This document shows, one piece after another, positions 35,929 to 44,937 of a stretch of DNA of 64,000 bases (within the stretch, counting starts at the first letter, position 1; every line of letters begins with the position of its first letter). The position numbers and the translations under genes are program-made. A model generated the notes under the pieces. That model had not been told where the DNA came from. It did not search any database and saw only the letters and a list, made by a program, of their open reading frames with translations. Source of the DNA: UBA11403 sp963784615 (GTDB taxonomy: Bacteria > Pseudomonadota > Gammaproteobacteria > Legionellales > Legionellaceae); assembly GCA_963784615.1 (NCBI GenBank), contig CAWASG010000001.1, positions 806,001-870,000 on the forward strand, written 5' to 3'.

Positions 35929-36053
35929 CCGAACCGACCGAGCCGCGACCGTTAGGGAGCGTTCACAGAGCCAGCAATCAAAATAAATACAGTTTTTTTT
36001 GCAAACGTACCTGCAGTGAACGCTTGCTAGCGCGCGCGGCTCGGACGGTTCGG
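35929..36053. repeat. Imperfect long inverted repeat, family E
   Basis: Left arm GCCGAACCG.CCGAGCCGCG...GCGTTCAC (35929-35966) and right arm GTGAACGC...CGCGGCTCGG.CGGTTCGGC (36015-36053). The loop contains a T8 run. The left arm includes CGACCGTTAGGGAG, as at 14118-14134. It fills most of the 378-bp gap before the heme oxygenase gene. Confidence 0.7.
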
Positions 36054-36093
36054 CCTCATACAATTGAGATGCCTTTGCCCTGAGTAAATAAGT

Positions 36094-36122
36094 TTGATCT
36101 TGCCGCCCGCCTTAGTTACAGT
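36094..36122 (+). promoter_or_regulatory. Candidate sigma-70 promoter of bphO-bphP
   Basis: TTGATC (36094-36099), 17-bp spacer, TACAGT (36117-36122). The ATG follows 42 bp later, close to the geometry seen before the 696-aa repeat gene. Confidence 0.4.
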
Positions 36123-36163
36123 GTAAAGATGGAAATAAATAGCTCTTTAAGGTGCTAGCATAA

Positions 36164-36730
36164 ATGGACTTATTACATGCATTAAAAGATTCGACAAGTC
36201 AATATCATCAACAAATAGAACAGGTTGACCTTTTAAAAAAGGTTGTGTCCAAAGAAATCACTTTAATTGAATATAAAAAATTACTGTCTCAATTCTACGG
36301 TTTTATAAACCCATGCGAAAAAATAATTCAACACAGATTCCACTACGCCATAGAAGGAAGAGAAAAATCGTCGTTGTTGAATAACGATTTATCTGAATTA
36401 AACTGTGACACTTCAAGCGATTTCTTGTATTGCAAAAACACGCCGAACCTTAATACGCTTCCTGAAGTGTTTGGTTATCTCTATGTAATAGAAGGATCAA
36501 CGCTAGGGGGGCAAATCATGTCAAAATTATTAAAACAGAATTTACAATTATTACCCATAATTCCTACACGTTACTTTACTGCTTATGGTAAACATACGAG
36601 AAAGTATTGGGATTCGTTTTTAAAAACGCTTAACGACCACGATTTTAATCATGATCAAAAGGAAAATGTTGTTACAAGCGCAATCCATACATTTTCAAGT
36701 TTATTAAATTGGTTAAAATATTCGGCATAG
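36164..36730 (+). CDS. bphO: biliverdin-producing heme oxygenase
   Basis: 188 aa. Cleaves heme to biliverdin, which the neighbouring phytochrome needs as chromophore. Proximal heme ligand H15 in 'STSQYHQQIE'; 'YVIEGSTLGGQIMSKLL' matches the distal-helix E-G-S-x-L-G-G motif. AAGG(TGC) lies before the ATG. The gene is AT-richer than its neighbours. Only 12 bp separate it from the phytochrome, so the two form an operon. Confidence 0.9.
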   Translation: MDLLHALKDSTSQYHQQIEQVDLLKKVVSKEITLIEYKKLLSQFYGFINPCEKIIQHRFHYAIEGREKSSLLNNDLSELNCDTSSDFLYCKNTPNLNTLPEVFGYLYVIEGSTLGGQIMSKLLKQNLQLLPIIPTRYFTAYGKHTRKYWDSFLKTLNDHDFNHDQKENVVTSAIHTFSSLLNWLKYSA

Positions 36731-36742
36731 GAAAGAGAAAAA

Positions 36743-38788
36743 ATGGACTCAAAAAATCAAGGTAGCGATTCAGCATCGCACTTTTGCGACAGCATCAATT
36801 TAGCGAGCTTTACGCAACTCCAGTCATTTGGCACGCTATTGGTCATAGATAAGATAACTCTTAAAATATTACAATATAGTGAAAATGCAGTGGATTTTTT
36901 AAAAACACCCGCATCTGATTTTATGAGCAGCATTATTACACAATATCTCATATCAACCGATCCGAATTTTGATACGCAAAGTTGGTTAATTCAGTCTGAC
37001 AAGAAGTATAACCAATTTAATTGGACAAATGCCCATACCGATCCAATCAAAATTTGGGCCTACATACATCAACAAAATAACGTCATCATACTTGAAATTG
37101 AAGCTGCTGATAATAAGATAGATCTCGAACGAGATGCTTTATTTGTATTTGATGAATTTAGTAATTTGAAAATAGATCAATCAAATGAAAATATTAGATT
37201 TATATCAAATTTCATATGTAAAGAAATTCAGCGCATTACCGATTACGATCGTGTGATTCTATATCAATTTGAGCATGATGATAGTGGTGTGGTACTAGGT
37301 GAAGCCATAAAAAATGGTTTAGAATCTTATATGGGATTACACTTTCCCGCAACAGACGTACCTCACTATGTGCGAAAAATGTATTTAAGCCAACCTTTGC
37401 GTTACATTCCTGATGTCAATGACTCTGCACTTTCTTTATTATCCACCATCCCAGAAAAATCTCTGCCATCCATCGATTTAAGTAATGCCCTACTCAGATC
37501 TGTTTCACCTGTTCATATTGAGTATCTACGAAATATGAGTGTAGCATCTGCCCTTTCAATTGCGATTATTCACGATAATAAATTATGGGGATTGATCGCT
37601 TGCCAACATAAAACCGCAAAAAAATTACCGATGTACTATCGATTTGGATTGTTACTGTCAGCCGAGTTAATTGTTAAACAACTGGAAAATATCGCTGAAA
37701 GGCATGATGCTCGTGAGAAAGATGCCATACTACAACTTCATGAAACCATTCAACCTGTTATTGAATCTCAACCAGACCTTATTAGCGGATTTAATATGAC
37801 TAAAGATATAATTTCTTTAATGTTAGCCGCTGATAGTGTGGCACTATTATACGATAATAATATATCTACTTTTGGCGAAACACCAACGGCTGAACAAATC
37901 AAAAATTTATCCGATTGGCTATTTAAACATTATCAATCAGAAATATTTGTTACTCACACATTACCATCAGCATACCCTGCTAGCCAGGAATACACTAATT
38001 TAGCTGCTGGTTTATTGGCGATTCCACTGACATCCGATGCAAATCATTATTTATTATTTTTTCGCAAAGAAATAATCCGCAAGGTTACATGGGCGGGTAA
38101 CCCAGGTCATGTATTAATTAAAAAAGGTACGGCTTACTCTCCCAGGAACTCATTTCAATTATGGGCCGAAACAGTTGCAAATCAGGCAAAACCGTGGAAA
38201 AAATATCGCATTACTGCAGCTAAAGCAATCAAATCTATTTTTGATAATAAGCAACTCGATATGCTGTTAAAAAGGCAGGTTCAGCATGATTCATTAACCG
38301 GATTGTATAACAGAAGAACCCTGATACAAAATCTCACGAAGGAAATATCTCGTGCTAAACGAACTGAAAAACAGTTAGCCGTCTTGATGTTAGATATTGA
38401 TTTTTTTAAGCGCGTGAATGATACCTTTGGCCATTCTGCCGGTGATATGGTTCTTAAGAAAATTAGTGGCGTTCTTCAAAAAGTAATACGAAACTATGAT
38501 TATGCTTATCGATATGGAGGAGAAGAGTTTTTATTAATGATTAATGGATTGACATTAGATGAAGCGACTCAAAAATCAACTCAAATTCTTCAGGAAATTC
38601 GTAATCTTAAACTCATTTATAATGAAACTACCCTACCTCAAATGACCATTTCTATTGGCGTCTCGCTATCTCCGAAGCATGGGGAAAATCCCGAAAAATT
38701 AATCGAAATGGCTGATGAAGCGCTTTATCAAGCCAAAAAAAGTGGTCGAGATAAGGTGGTTTTTTTTAAACCCGACCCTGTGAAGTAA
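36743..38788 (+). CDS. bphP: bacteriophytochrome with diguanylate cyclase output
   Basis: 681 aa red/far-red photoreceptor. PAS (15-120) keeps the biliverdin cysteine C15 (FCDSINLASF). GAF (~130-310) has FPATDVPHYVR, matching the P-A-S-D-I-P motif. PHY (~320-500) has the tongue 'VTWAGNP' and PRNSFQLW. A C-terminal GGDEF domain (~515-675) has the active form GGEEF (near 592), and the inhibitory RxxD site is intact as RNYD five residues before it. It should make c-di-GMP under light control. GGAAAG precedes the ATG. Confidence 0.94.
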   Translation: MDSKNQGSDSASHFCDSINLASFTQLQSFGTLLVIDKITLKILQYSENAVDFLKTPASDFMSSIITQYLISTDPNFDTQSWLIQSDKKYNQFNWTNAHTDPIKIWAYIHQQNNVIILEIEAADNKIDLERDALFVFDEFSNLKIDQSNENIRFISNFICKEIQRITDYDRVILYQFEHDDSGVVLGEAIKNGLESYMGLHFPATDVPHYVRKMYLSQPLRYIPDVNDSALSLLSTIPEKSLPSIDLSNALLRSVSPVHIEYLRNMSVASALSIAIIHDNKLWGLIACQHKTAKKLPMYYRFGLLLSAELIVKQLENIAERHDAREKDAILQLHETIQPVIESQPDLISGFNMTKDIISLMLAADSVALLYDNNISTFGETPTAEQIKNLSDWLFKHYQSEIFVTHTLPSAYPASQEYTNLAAGLLAIPLTSDANHYLLFFRKEIIRKVTWAGNPGHVLIKKGTAYSPRNSFQLWAETVANQAKPWKKYRITAAKAIKSIFDNKQLDMLLKRQVQHDSLTGLYNRRTLIQNLTKEISRAKRTEKQLAVLMLDIDFFKRVNDTFGHSAGDMVLKKISGVLQKVIRNYDYAYRYGGEEFLLMINGLTLDEATQKSTQILQEIRNLKLIYNETTLPQMTISIGVSLSPKHGENPEKLIEMADEALYQAKKSGRDKVVFFKPDPVK

Positions 38789-38792
38789 ACGA

Positions 38793-39485
38793 CTAGGGAT
38801 GATGTAAATTAACACCTGATTTTTTTACAATAAACTGAATCAACGCATCATGGCTTGCCAGCTCTTCTTCTGTGGCGAGAATAACAGGAGACTCACTGTT
38901 CAACTCGACGGAGACTGTCGTCTTTTTTTCTTGGGTTTTAGAAACTGCTTCATCAGCAAATAATTCAACCTGACCACCGGTCATCGCCAGATAGACCCAT
39001 GCCAGAATCTCGGCATCTAATAATGCGCCGTGAAGCTCACGGTTTGAATTATCGATGTTATAACGCTTACATAACGCATCTAAATTATTACGCAAGCCAG
39101 GATGTTTTTCTCGTGCAAGAGGCAACGTATCAAAAATACGGCAATGTTGCTCGAACGATTGTTTATATTTGATCTTGTGAAGTTCGGCGTTGAGAAAGCT
39201 TAAGTCAAACGGCGCGTTGTGTATAATAACCTCAGCGCCTTCAACAAAGGTGAGCAACTCAGGAAGGATGTCTTTAAATAAAGGCTTATCTTGTAGAAAT
39301 TCTGTGCTGATGCCATGGACTTTAAAGGCACCTTCATCAACCTCGCGCTCAGGATTGAGATAGGTATGAAAATGGCGATTCGTAACGCGTCTGTTGAGAA
39401 TTTCTACGCAACCAATTTCAATAATGCGATGCCCGGTTTCCGGACTTAGACCCGTAGTTTCCGTATCTAAAACAACCTGTCTCAT
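38793..39485 (-). CDS. dnaQ: DNA polymerase III epsilon subunit
   Basis: 230-aa proofreading 3'-5' exonuclease. Exo I 'VLDTETTGLSP' (D-x-E), Exo II in 'IIHNAPFDLSFLN', and Exo III 'HGALLDAEILAWVY'. The C-terminus has the segment that binds the alpha subunit. It overlaps rnhA by four bases (ATGA), the classic dnaQ-rnhA pair (here co-directional, rnhA first). Confidence 0.95.
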   Translation of the reverse strand: MRQVVLDTETTGLSPETGHRIIEIGCVEILNRRVTNRHFHTYLNPEREVDEGAFKVHGISTEFLQDKPLFKDILPELLTFVEGAEVIIHNAPFDLSFLNAELHKIKYKQSFEQHCRIFDTLPLAREKHPGLRNNLDALCKRYNIDNSNRELHGALLDAEILAWVYLAMTGGQVELFADEAVSKTQEKKTTVSVELNSESPVILATEEELASHDALIQFIVKKSGVNLHHP

Positions 39486-39928
39486 CGAAGTTGGCCTTCA
39501 AGTAGCTCGTCGATTGCCTCATTTGCAAGCGCATCCACCCTATCATTCTCAGGATGACCGGAATGGCCTTTAACCCAGAACCATTTGACCTGATGTTGGG
39601 CGGCCGATGCATCCAATTGCTGCCACAAATCAACATTTTTTACCGGCTCATTTTTAGAATTTCGCCAGCCGCGTTTTTTCCAGCCTGCTAGCCATTCCAT
39701 CATGCCTTGACGCACATATTGAGAATCCGTATAAAGGCTTACCTCGCACGAACGGGTTAGTGCTTGCAATCCCATAATAGCGGCGGTTAATTCCATGCGA
39801 TTATTGGTGGTATGCTTTTCTGACCCCTTTAGCTCTTTCTCGGTACCATTCATCCGCAGCAAAGCACCCCAGCCCCCAGGGCCGGGATTACCGCGACACG
39901 CACCATCTGTATAAATATCAATTGCCAT
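39482..39928 (-). CDS. rnhA: ribonuclease HI
   Basis: 148 aa. Degrades RNA in RNA-DNA hybrids. Catalytic D in 'IYTDGACRGNPGPGGWG', E in 'NNRMELTAAI', D in 'LYTDSQYVRQGM', and D in 'GHPENDRVDALA'. First gene of the rnhA-dnaQ operon; downstream of it on the other side is a family A hairpin. Confidence 0.96.
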   Translation of the reverse strand: MAIDIYTDGACRGNPGPGGWGALLRMNGTEKELKGSEKHTTNNRMELTAAIMGLQALTRSCEVSLYTDSQYVRQGMMEWLAGWKKRGWRNSKNEPVKNVDLWQQLDASAAQHQVKWFWVKGHSGHPENDRVDALANEAIDELLEGQLR

Positions 39929-39955
39929 TCAAAATCCTAATCTTGGACATTGGAA

Positions 39956-40079
39956 TTAATCGGAAGGTAGGGTGGGTGTAGGTTGGGTTGAGGCGGGTTC
40001 GCCGAAGCCCAACATGGATGGTTTTGTTGGGCTTCGGCGAACCCGCCTCAACCCAACCTACACCCTACCTCCCGATTAA
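39956..40079. repeat. Palindromic element, family A, inverted orientation
   Basis: TTAATCGG and CCGATTAA ends. Stem core GGTTGAGGCGGGTTCGCCGA mirrored as TCGGCGAACCCGCCTCAACC. The loop reads CATGGATGGTTTTG, the reverse of other copies, so this copy is in opposite orientation. AGGTAGGGTG/CACCCTACCT is an extra mirrored unit. Confidence 0.88.
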
Positions 40080-40093
40080 ATCAGGAAACACTA

Positions 40094-40139
40094 TTTGGAC
40101 AAAGCTGCATGCGTCTTTTTGCATGCAGCTTTGTCCAAA
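40094..40139. terminator. Terminator-like hairpin, family D copy 3
   Basis: Perfect TTTGGACAAAGCTGCATGC, loop GTCTTTTT, GCATGCAGCTTTGTCCAAA. Ends 7 bp after the dps stop. It fits a transcription terminator for dps read on the minus strand, though again without an external T-run. Confidence 0.55.
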
Positions 40140-40145
40140 CGCCAA

Positions 40146-40580
40146 CTAATCATGCGATGCGCTTAACATCCATCGCGATTTTTCATGTGAACCAATTCGA
40201 TCCGCCAAGATCGTAATGGTACCTTCATCATTATTATGTTGTACAACTTTCATTGCGCTGTTTAAATCACGCACCAAACTCGTATGATCGTCTGCTAACT
40301 CCATCACCATCTGTTTTGCGGTTAAACTGGAGTCTCCATCTTTAATGGTTTTTAATTGTTCAAATTCTTTAAAGGTCGCTGGTGCGGTGTGACCTAATAT
40401 TATCAAGCGCTCAGCAAGCAGATCAACCGCTTCGGCCAGTTCTCTATATTGCATTTCAAACAACTCATGCAATGACTTAAACTGCGAGCCTTTCACATGC
40501 CAATGATAATTCTGCGTTTTAAGATACAGAGCATAGGTATCCGCCAGAATCACGGACAATTTATTCGCAACATCACTCAT
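40146..40580 (-). CDS. dps: Dps-family DNA-binding/ferritin-like protein
   Basis: 144 aa, four-helix ferritin fold. Intersubunit iron site residues: H in 'NYHWHVKG' and D/E in 'ELAEAVDLLAERL'. Stores iron and detoxifies peroxide; often protects DNA in starvation. AGGGAG lies 7 bp before ATG 40580. The N-terminal tail is too short for strong DNA binding. Confidence 0.9.
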   Translation of the reverse strand: MSDVANKLSVILADTYALYLKTQNYHWHVKGSQFKSLHELFEMQYRELAEAVDLLAERLIILGHTAPATFKEFEQLKTIKDGDSSLTAKQMVMELADDHTSLVRDLNSAMKVVQHNNDEGTITILADRIGSHEKSRWMLSASHD

Positions 40581-40651
40581 GATACACTCCCTGTTTTTGA
40601 CTTACATAGAGTATAGTACACTGTAGGAATCTCTTAAAGGCACGATTGCAT

Positions 40652-41725
40652 ATGACTATTGAAAATATTCTCAACACCCTACTCGCCAATACACGCGACC
40701 CATTAACAACGTTAACCGCTGTAGAACTTGGAATAAAGTACGAGATCATCGAAGAGGCAACGTCACTAACAGTCAAACTCTTAGCCGGATTTCCGTGTAA
40801 AAGCCTGCAAAACAGTTGGTTGCCCCTGCTAACAGACGCGCTAAAACAAGCATTACCCCAATATCACGTGCAGCTAACCTTAGACAGCTTTATCCAAGCC
40901 CATCGTACACAGCTCGCCGGAAAGGGTTTACGGGGTATTAAAAATACGATTGCAATTGGCTCAGGAAAAGGAGGCGTTGGCAAATCAACCGTGACCGTTC
41001 ATCTGGCTGCCTGTTTAGCAGAGCAAGGAGCAAGGGTTGGTATTTTGGATGCTGATATCTATGGCCCGAGTATGCCTACCATGCTCGGACAAACAGCGCC
41101 CGTTCAAATTCAGGACGAGCACTACTTACCCGTCATGGCGCATGGGATTCAAGCCATGTCGATAGGATATCTTACACAGGATGATTCCGCATTAATCTGG
41201 CGCGGCCCAATGCTGGCTAAAGCATTGATCCAAATGCTAGACCTCACGCTCTGGGATAATTTAGATTATCTGTTGATTGATTTACCACCCGGCACAGGCG
41301 ACATTCAATTAAGTCTTGTGCAAAAAATTCCGTTAACAGCGGCGATTGTTGTCACCACGCCACAGACTGTCGCGACACAAGATGCGCAAAAAGCATTGAT
41401 GATGTTCAACAAAATGGGTATTGATGTGTTGGGGGTTATTGAAAATATGTCGCAACATACCTGCTCCCATTGTGGCCATCAGGAAGCCTTGTTTGGGCAT
41501 GGTGGCGCGAAAAGTTTATGCGACAATCATCACACTGCATTATTAGGTCAATTACCACTCGACCCACAAATAACCATGCAATGTGATAAAGGCGCACCGC
41601 TAACCCACTATTCGCAAGCAGCATCTAGCGATGCCTTTCTCAACGCGGCGCTTGCAACCAGTATTGAACTGGCGAAGCGGCCACTTAACTATGCGAGTAA
41701 ATTCCCACCTATTGTCGTTGAGTAA
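40652..41725 (+). CDS. mrp: Mrp/ApbC iron-sulfur carrier ATPase
   Basis: About 357 aa. Walker A GSGKGGVGKST with the deviant lysine (near residue 105), 'DADIYGPSMPTMLG', 'IDLPPGTGDIQLSL', and the bridging C-x-x-C in 'HTCSHCGHQEALFGHGGA'. An N-terminal DUF59-like domain covers 1-90. Start ATG 40652; a TTG two codons earlier is the alternative. Divergent from dps, with 71 bp between. Confidence 0.94.
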   Translation: MTIENILNTLLANTRDPLTTLTAVELGIKYEIIEEATSLTVKLLAGFPCKSLQNSWLPLLTDALKQALPQYHVQLTLDSFIQAHRTQLAGKGLRGIKNTIAIGSGKGGVGKSTVTVHLAACLAEQGARVGILDADIYGPSMPTMLGQTAPVQIQDEHYLPVMAHGIQAMSIGYLTQDDSALIWRGPMLAKALIQMLDLTLWDNLDYLLIDLPPGTGDIQLSLVQKIPLTAAIVVTTPQTVATQDAQKALMMFNKMGIDVLGVIENMSQHTCSHCGHQEALFGHGGAKSLCDNHHTALLGQLPLDPQITMQCDKGAPLTHYSQAASSDAFLNAALATSIELAKRPLNYASKFPPIVVE

Positions 41726-41851
41726 GTTACCTATTGGCCAGGGCAAACACATCTTAATTGATGCGTTTGCCCTGACCTATTGGCTTTGATTTGAGAGATT
41801 GTTCTTGTTGATGTATTGAACAATCTCTTGCCTCAACCCATACGGCCATTA

Positions 41852-42736
41852 CTAAAATGTACTCGCCTCTCCGAGAGGCAACCCTAACTTAGCTTCCTCT
41901 GATTCCGATACAACAGTTTTGCAATTGGGGGAAATCTCTGCACGGCTAACACTTCTAGAAGCTGTAAATATTGACAATGTAGAATGACATGACCTGCTCA
42001 ATGAACGTCGATTCTCGGTGGAACTTGCAAGTGGGCTCGGTGACAATCCAAACGCTAGCGCCATCATCCCATCAGTAACAAAGCAAGCGGGAGATATATT
42101 CGAGCTAACAGGTGAGTTATTGGGCGCATAAGCAGCGAGCGCGTTGCCTACCATGCCCATGTGTTCCTCTAGACCCATAACAGGAAGCTCTAAAATATAC
42201 ATGATAGTAACGACACTAATCGCCTTGTTCTCGCGCATATAAATTTTCGCAGTTGTATATATTGCAGCCCTAATTTGCAGAGACTCAGGTTTAGAGAATC
42301 CCTCTATTACGAATTGATCATTAATAACTTCATCCTGAAATAACTTATGGGTATTGTTCTCATCATTGCCTTTTGTATTCGCCATTGCTCTAAATAAGGC
42401 ATTCAATTTTTTAACATTTTCTGTCGACATCTGACAAATAAAATTTACATTAAAATCGTCAAATTGAATAAAACCCCATTTTGACTCGAATGTATGCAAA
42501 TATTGCAATGCATCCAATCTGGAGAAAAAGTATTCTGAATTGACAGCACCAGAAATCAAGGCGTTAGTATCGTGACAAAACAACCCTCTACCCTCGAGGC
42601 TAAAAGGCGGTAAAATATTCCTTGATTTTAGGGTCCTAAAAACCCAATCCACTTGGTTTTTACGATCTGAGTCAATTGTTCTTAATCCTATACCAGAAAC
42701 ACTTATTGCTATTGGTTTATATACATTACCAAACAT
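41852..42736 (-). CDS. hypothetical protein, 294 aa, Ser-rich C-terminus
   Basis: Unrecognised, soluble. Mixed alpha/beta for residues 1-200, with a moderately hydrophobic helix at 175-195 ('AISVVTIMYILELPVMGLEE'). The last ~80 residues are Ser/Glu-rich and disordered (SSTENRRSLSRS, SESEEAK), which is a common feature of Dot/Icm type IVB effector tails. It stands alone beside parE. An effector role is a guess from tail composition. Confidence 0.65.
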   Translation of the reverse strand: MFGNVYKPIAISVSGIGLRTIDSDRKNQVDWVFRTLKSRNILPPFSLEGRGLFCHDTNALISGAVNSEYFFSRLDALQYLHTFESKWGFIQFDDFNVNFICQMSTENVKKLNALFRAMANTKGNDENNTHKLFQDEVINDQFVIEGFSKPESLQIRAAIYTTAKIYMRENKAISVVTIMYILELPVMGLEEHMGMVGNALAAYAPNNSPVSSNISPACFVTDGMMALAFGLSPSPLASSTENRRSLSRSCHSTLSIFTASRSVSRAEISPNCKTVVSESEEAKLGLPLGEASTF

Positions 42737-43047
42737 ACTATTTTACCTGCCTATTTTGTTTAATATAAATCATTAAAGAAAGTGTATTATACATACAAAT
42801 CACTTTATTGCAAAAAAAACGAGCACCCAACCAAGAAAAACACTGCCATTGTCAAAACCTTAGGCATATAAAGGCGTGTTTTTTCTGCTATCACATTAAC
42901 TCACGCATCAATTGAGGAATTCGAGCAGACCATGTACAGCTTTCATGACCCCAAAATGGTGTGTCACTCAAAGAGCAAGACAAGGGGCGTGATACCACAC
43001 TATAGAATATGTTACACTGGGTTATTCTTATAAACCCTGAAACCACC
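42737..43047. other. 311-bp gap, no gene recognised
   Basis: AT-rich at the left; no repeat of families A-F. A minus-strand frame at 42891-43088 overlaps the parE start and has no ribosome binding site. The region should hold divergent promoters for parE and the 294-aa gene, but no convincing hexamer pair was identified. Confidence 0.5.
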
Positions 43048-44928
43048 ATGTCTGAACAATACACTGCTGATGCCATTGAAGTCCTCACGGGATTAGAGCC
43101 CGTTCAACGCCGTCCGGGAATGTACACCGATACCACGCGCCCAAACCATTTGGCGCAAGAAGTTGTCGACAATAGTGTGGATGAAGTGCTTGCCGGTTTC
43201 GCAACCACCATCATCGTGACACTTCATGAAGACGGGTCTGTCGAAGTTGAAGACAATGGACGCGGCATGCCGGTGGATATTCATCCGCAGCTGGGGTTAA
43301 GCGGCGTCGAAGTCATCATGACGCGACTGCACGCGGGCGGCAAATTTTCAGACAAAAACTATAGTTTTTCCGGCGGGCTTCATGGCGTTGGCGTGTCCGT
43401 TGTTAACGCACTTTCGGACCAGCTCGATGTCACCATCAAACGAAACGGCGTGATATACAAGATGTCATTTGCCCAAGGTGCAAAACATGCCGAATTAGTT
43501 GAAATCGGCACAACCAAAAAAAATGACACGGGTACCCTTATCCGATTTTGGCCAACCGCGCATTATTTTGACACCACGCGCATTTCTGTCAAGCATCTAA
43601 CCCATACACTCCGTGCCAAAGCCGTTTTGTGCCCTGGCTTGTCCATGACCTTTATTAATAAAGCCACTGCTGAAACAACGTCCTGGTGTTATAAAAACGG
43701 CCTCACTGATTATCTGGGACAATCCCTTCCAGAGGATTATTTTCCAGAAGAGCCCTTTGCAGGTGAATTTAAAACACAAGAGGCAACCCTTGATTGGGCT
43801 TTGATTTGGTCGCCAACCGCCAACAACGGCTTAAGTGAAAGTTATGTTAATTTAATTCCCACCCCTATGGGCGGAACGCATGTTAATGGTCTGCGTGCTG
43901 GGTTATTTGAAGCCATGTCCGATTTTTGTAATTTGCGAAACTTGCTGCCAAGAGGGATTAAATTATCTGCAGATGATCTGTGGGAACCCTGCCAATACGT
44001 TTTATCGGTTAAAATGAAAGAGCCCCAGTTTGCCGGGCAAACCAAAGAAAGACTCAGTTCACGGCAAACCGCATCCTTCGTCACCAACGTCATTAAAGAC
44101 GCTTTTGCTTTATGGCTAAACCAACACCGCGCCGAAGGTGAGCTCATTGCAAATTTTGCTATTGAACGTGCGCAAAAGCGACTCAAACAAGCCAAACAAG
44201 TCGCGAGAAAACGGGTGAGTCAAGGCCCTGCTCTACCCGGAAAATTGGCAGATTGCTTGCAACAAGACTTGGCGCAGGCTGAATTATTTTTAGTAGAAGG
44301 AGATTCGGCGGGTGGCTCAGCAAAACAAGCCCGCAGTAAAGACTTTCAAGCCATCCTTCCGCTTCGCGGTAAAATTTTAAATTCGTGGGAAGTAGAATCT
44401 TCACAGGTACTTGCCTCTCAGGAAATTCACGACATATCAGTCGCTATTGGCGTTGATCCTGGATCAGACGACTTGTCCGGCTTACGCTATGGAAAAATAT
44501 GCATTCTAGCCGATGCGGACTCCGATGGCGCCCACATTGCAACGTTAATCTGCGCCCTGTTTCTTCGCCATTTCAAACCACTGGTCGTCGCTGGTCATAT
44601 TTACGTCGCGATGCCGCCCCTCTACCGAATTGACGCGGGTAAGGCCGTTTACTATGCGTTAGATGATGATGAGCGACAAAGCATCACGGCGCAGCTCGCT
44701 AAAACCAGCAAAGCCAAGGTTCATGTTCAACGTTTCAAAGGCCTTGGGGAAATGAACCCCTTACAATTACGAGAAACAACGATGGATCCTGCAACACGCC
44801 GCCTCGTACTGCTCACGTTAGACGACGAAACTGAAGCAATGGCCATCATGGATATGATGCTCGCTAAAAAACGTGCTTCTGATCGTAAGTCCTGGATTGA
44901 AACAAAGGGGAATTTGGCAACATGTTAG
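43048..44928 (+). CDS. parE: DNA topoisomerase IV subunit B
   Basis: About 626-aa ATPase subunit that with ParC decatenates chromosomes. GHKL ATPase: 'QEVVDNSVDEVLAGFA', 'DNGRGMPVDIH', 'GGLHGVGVSVVNALS'. TOPRIM: 'LVEGDSAGGSAKQARSKDFQAILPLRGKILN' and 'DADSDGAHIATL'. C-term 'QRFKGLGEMNPLQL'. Start ATG 43048 (MSEQYTADAIEVL), since the upstream frame is not conserved. parC is not in the window. Confidence 0.96.
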   Translation: MSEQYTADAIEVLTGLEPVQRRPGMYTDTTRPNHLAQEVVDNSVDEVLAGFATTIIVTLHEDGSVEVEDNGRGMPVDIHPQLGLSGVEVIMTRLHAGGKFSDKNYSFSGGLHGVGVSVVNALSDQLDVTIKRNGVIYKMSFAQGAKHAELVEIGTTKKNDTGTLIRFWPTAHYFDTTRISVKHLTHTLRAKAVLCPGLSMTFINKATAETTSWCYKNGLTDYLGQSLPEDYFPEEPFAGEFKTQEATLDWALIWSPTANNGLSESYVNLIPTPMGGTHVNGLRAGLFEAMSDFCNLRNLLPRGIKLSADDLWEPCQYVLSVKMKEPQFAGQTKERLSSRQTASFVTNVIKDAFALWLNQHRAEGELIANFAIERAQKRLKQAKQVARKRVSQGPALPGKLADCLQQDLAQAELFLVEGDSAGGSAKQARSKDFQAILPLRGKILNSWEVESSQVLASQEIHDISVAIGVDPGSDDLSGLRYGKICILADADSDGAHIATLICALFLRHFKPLVVAGHIYVAMPPLYRIDAGKAVYYALDDDERQSITAQLAKTSKAKVHVQRFKGLGEMNPLQLRETTMDPATRRLVLLTLDDETEAMAIMDMMLAKKRASDRKSWIETKGNLATC

Positions 44929-44937
44929 TACTCCATC

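Noticed and set aside
42891..43088. Minus-strand frame overlapping the parE start
   Set aside because: No ribosome site, no recognised domain, overlaps conserved parE sequence.
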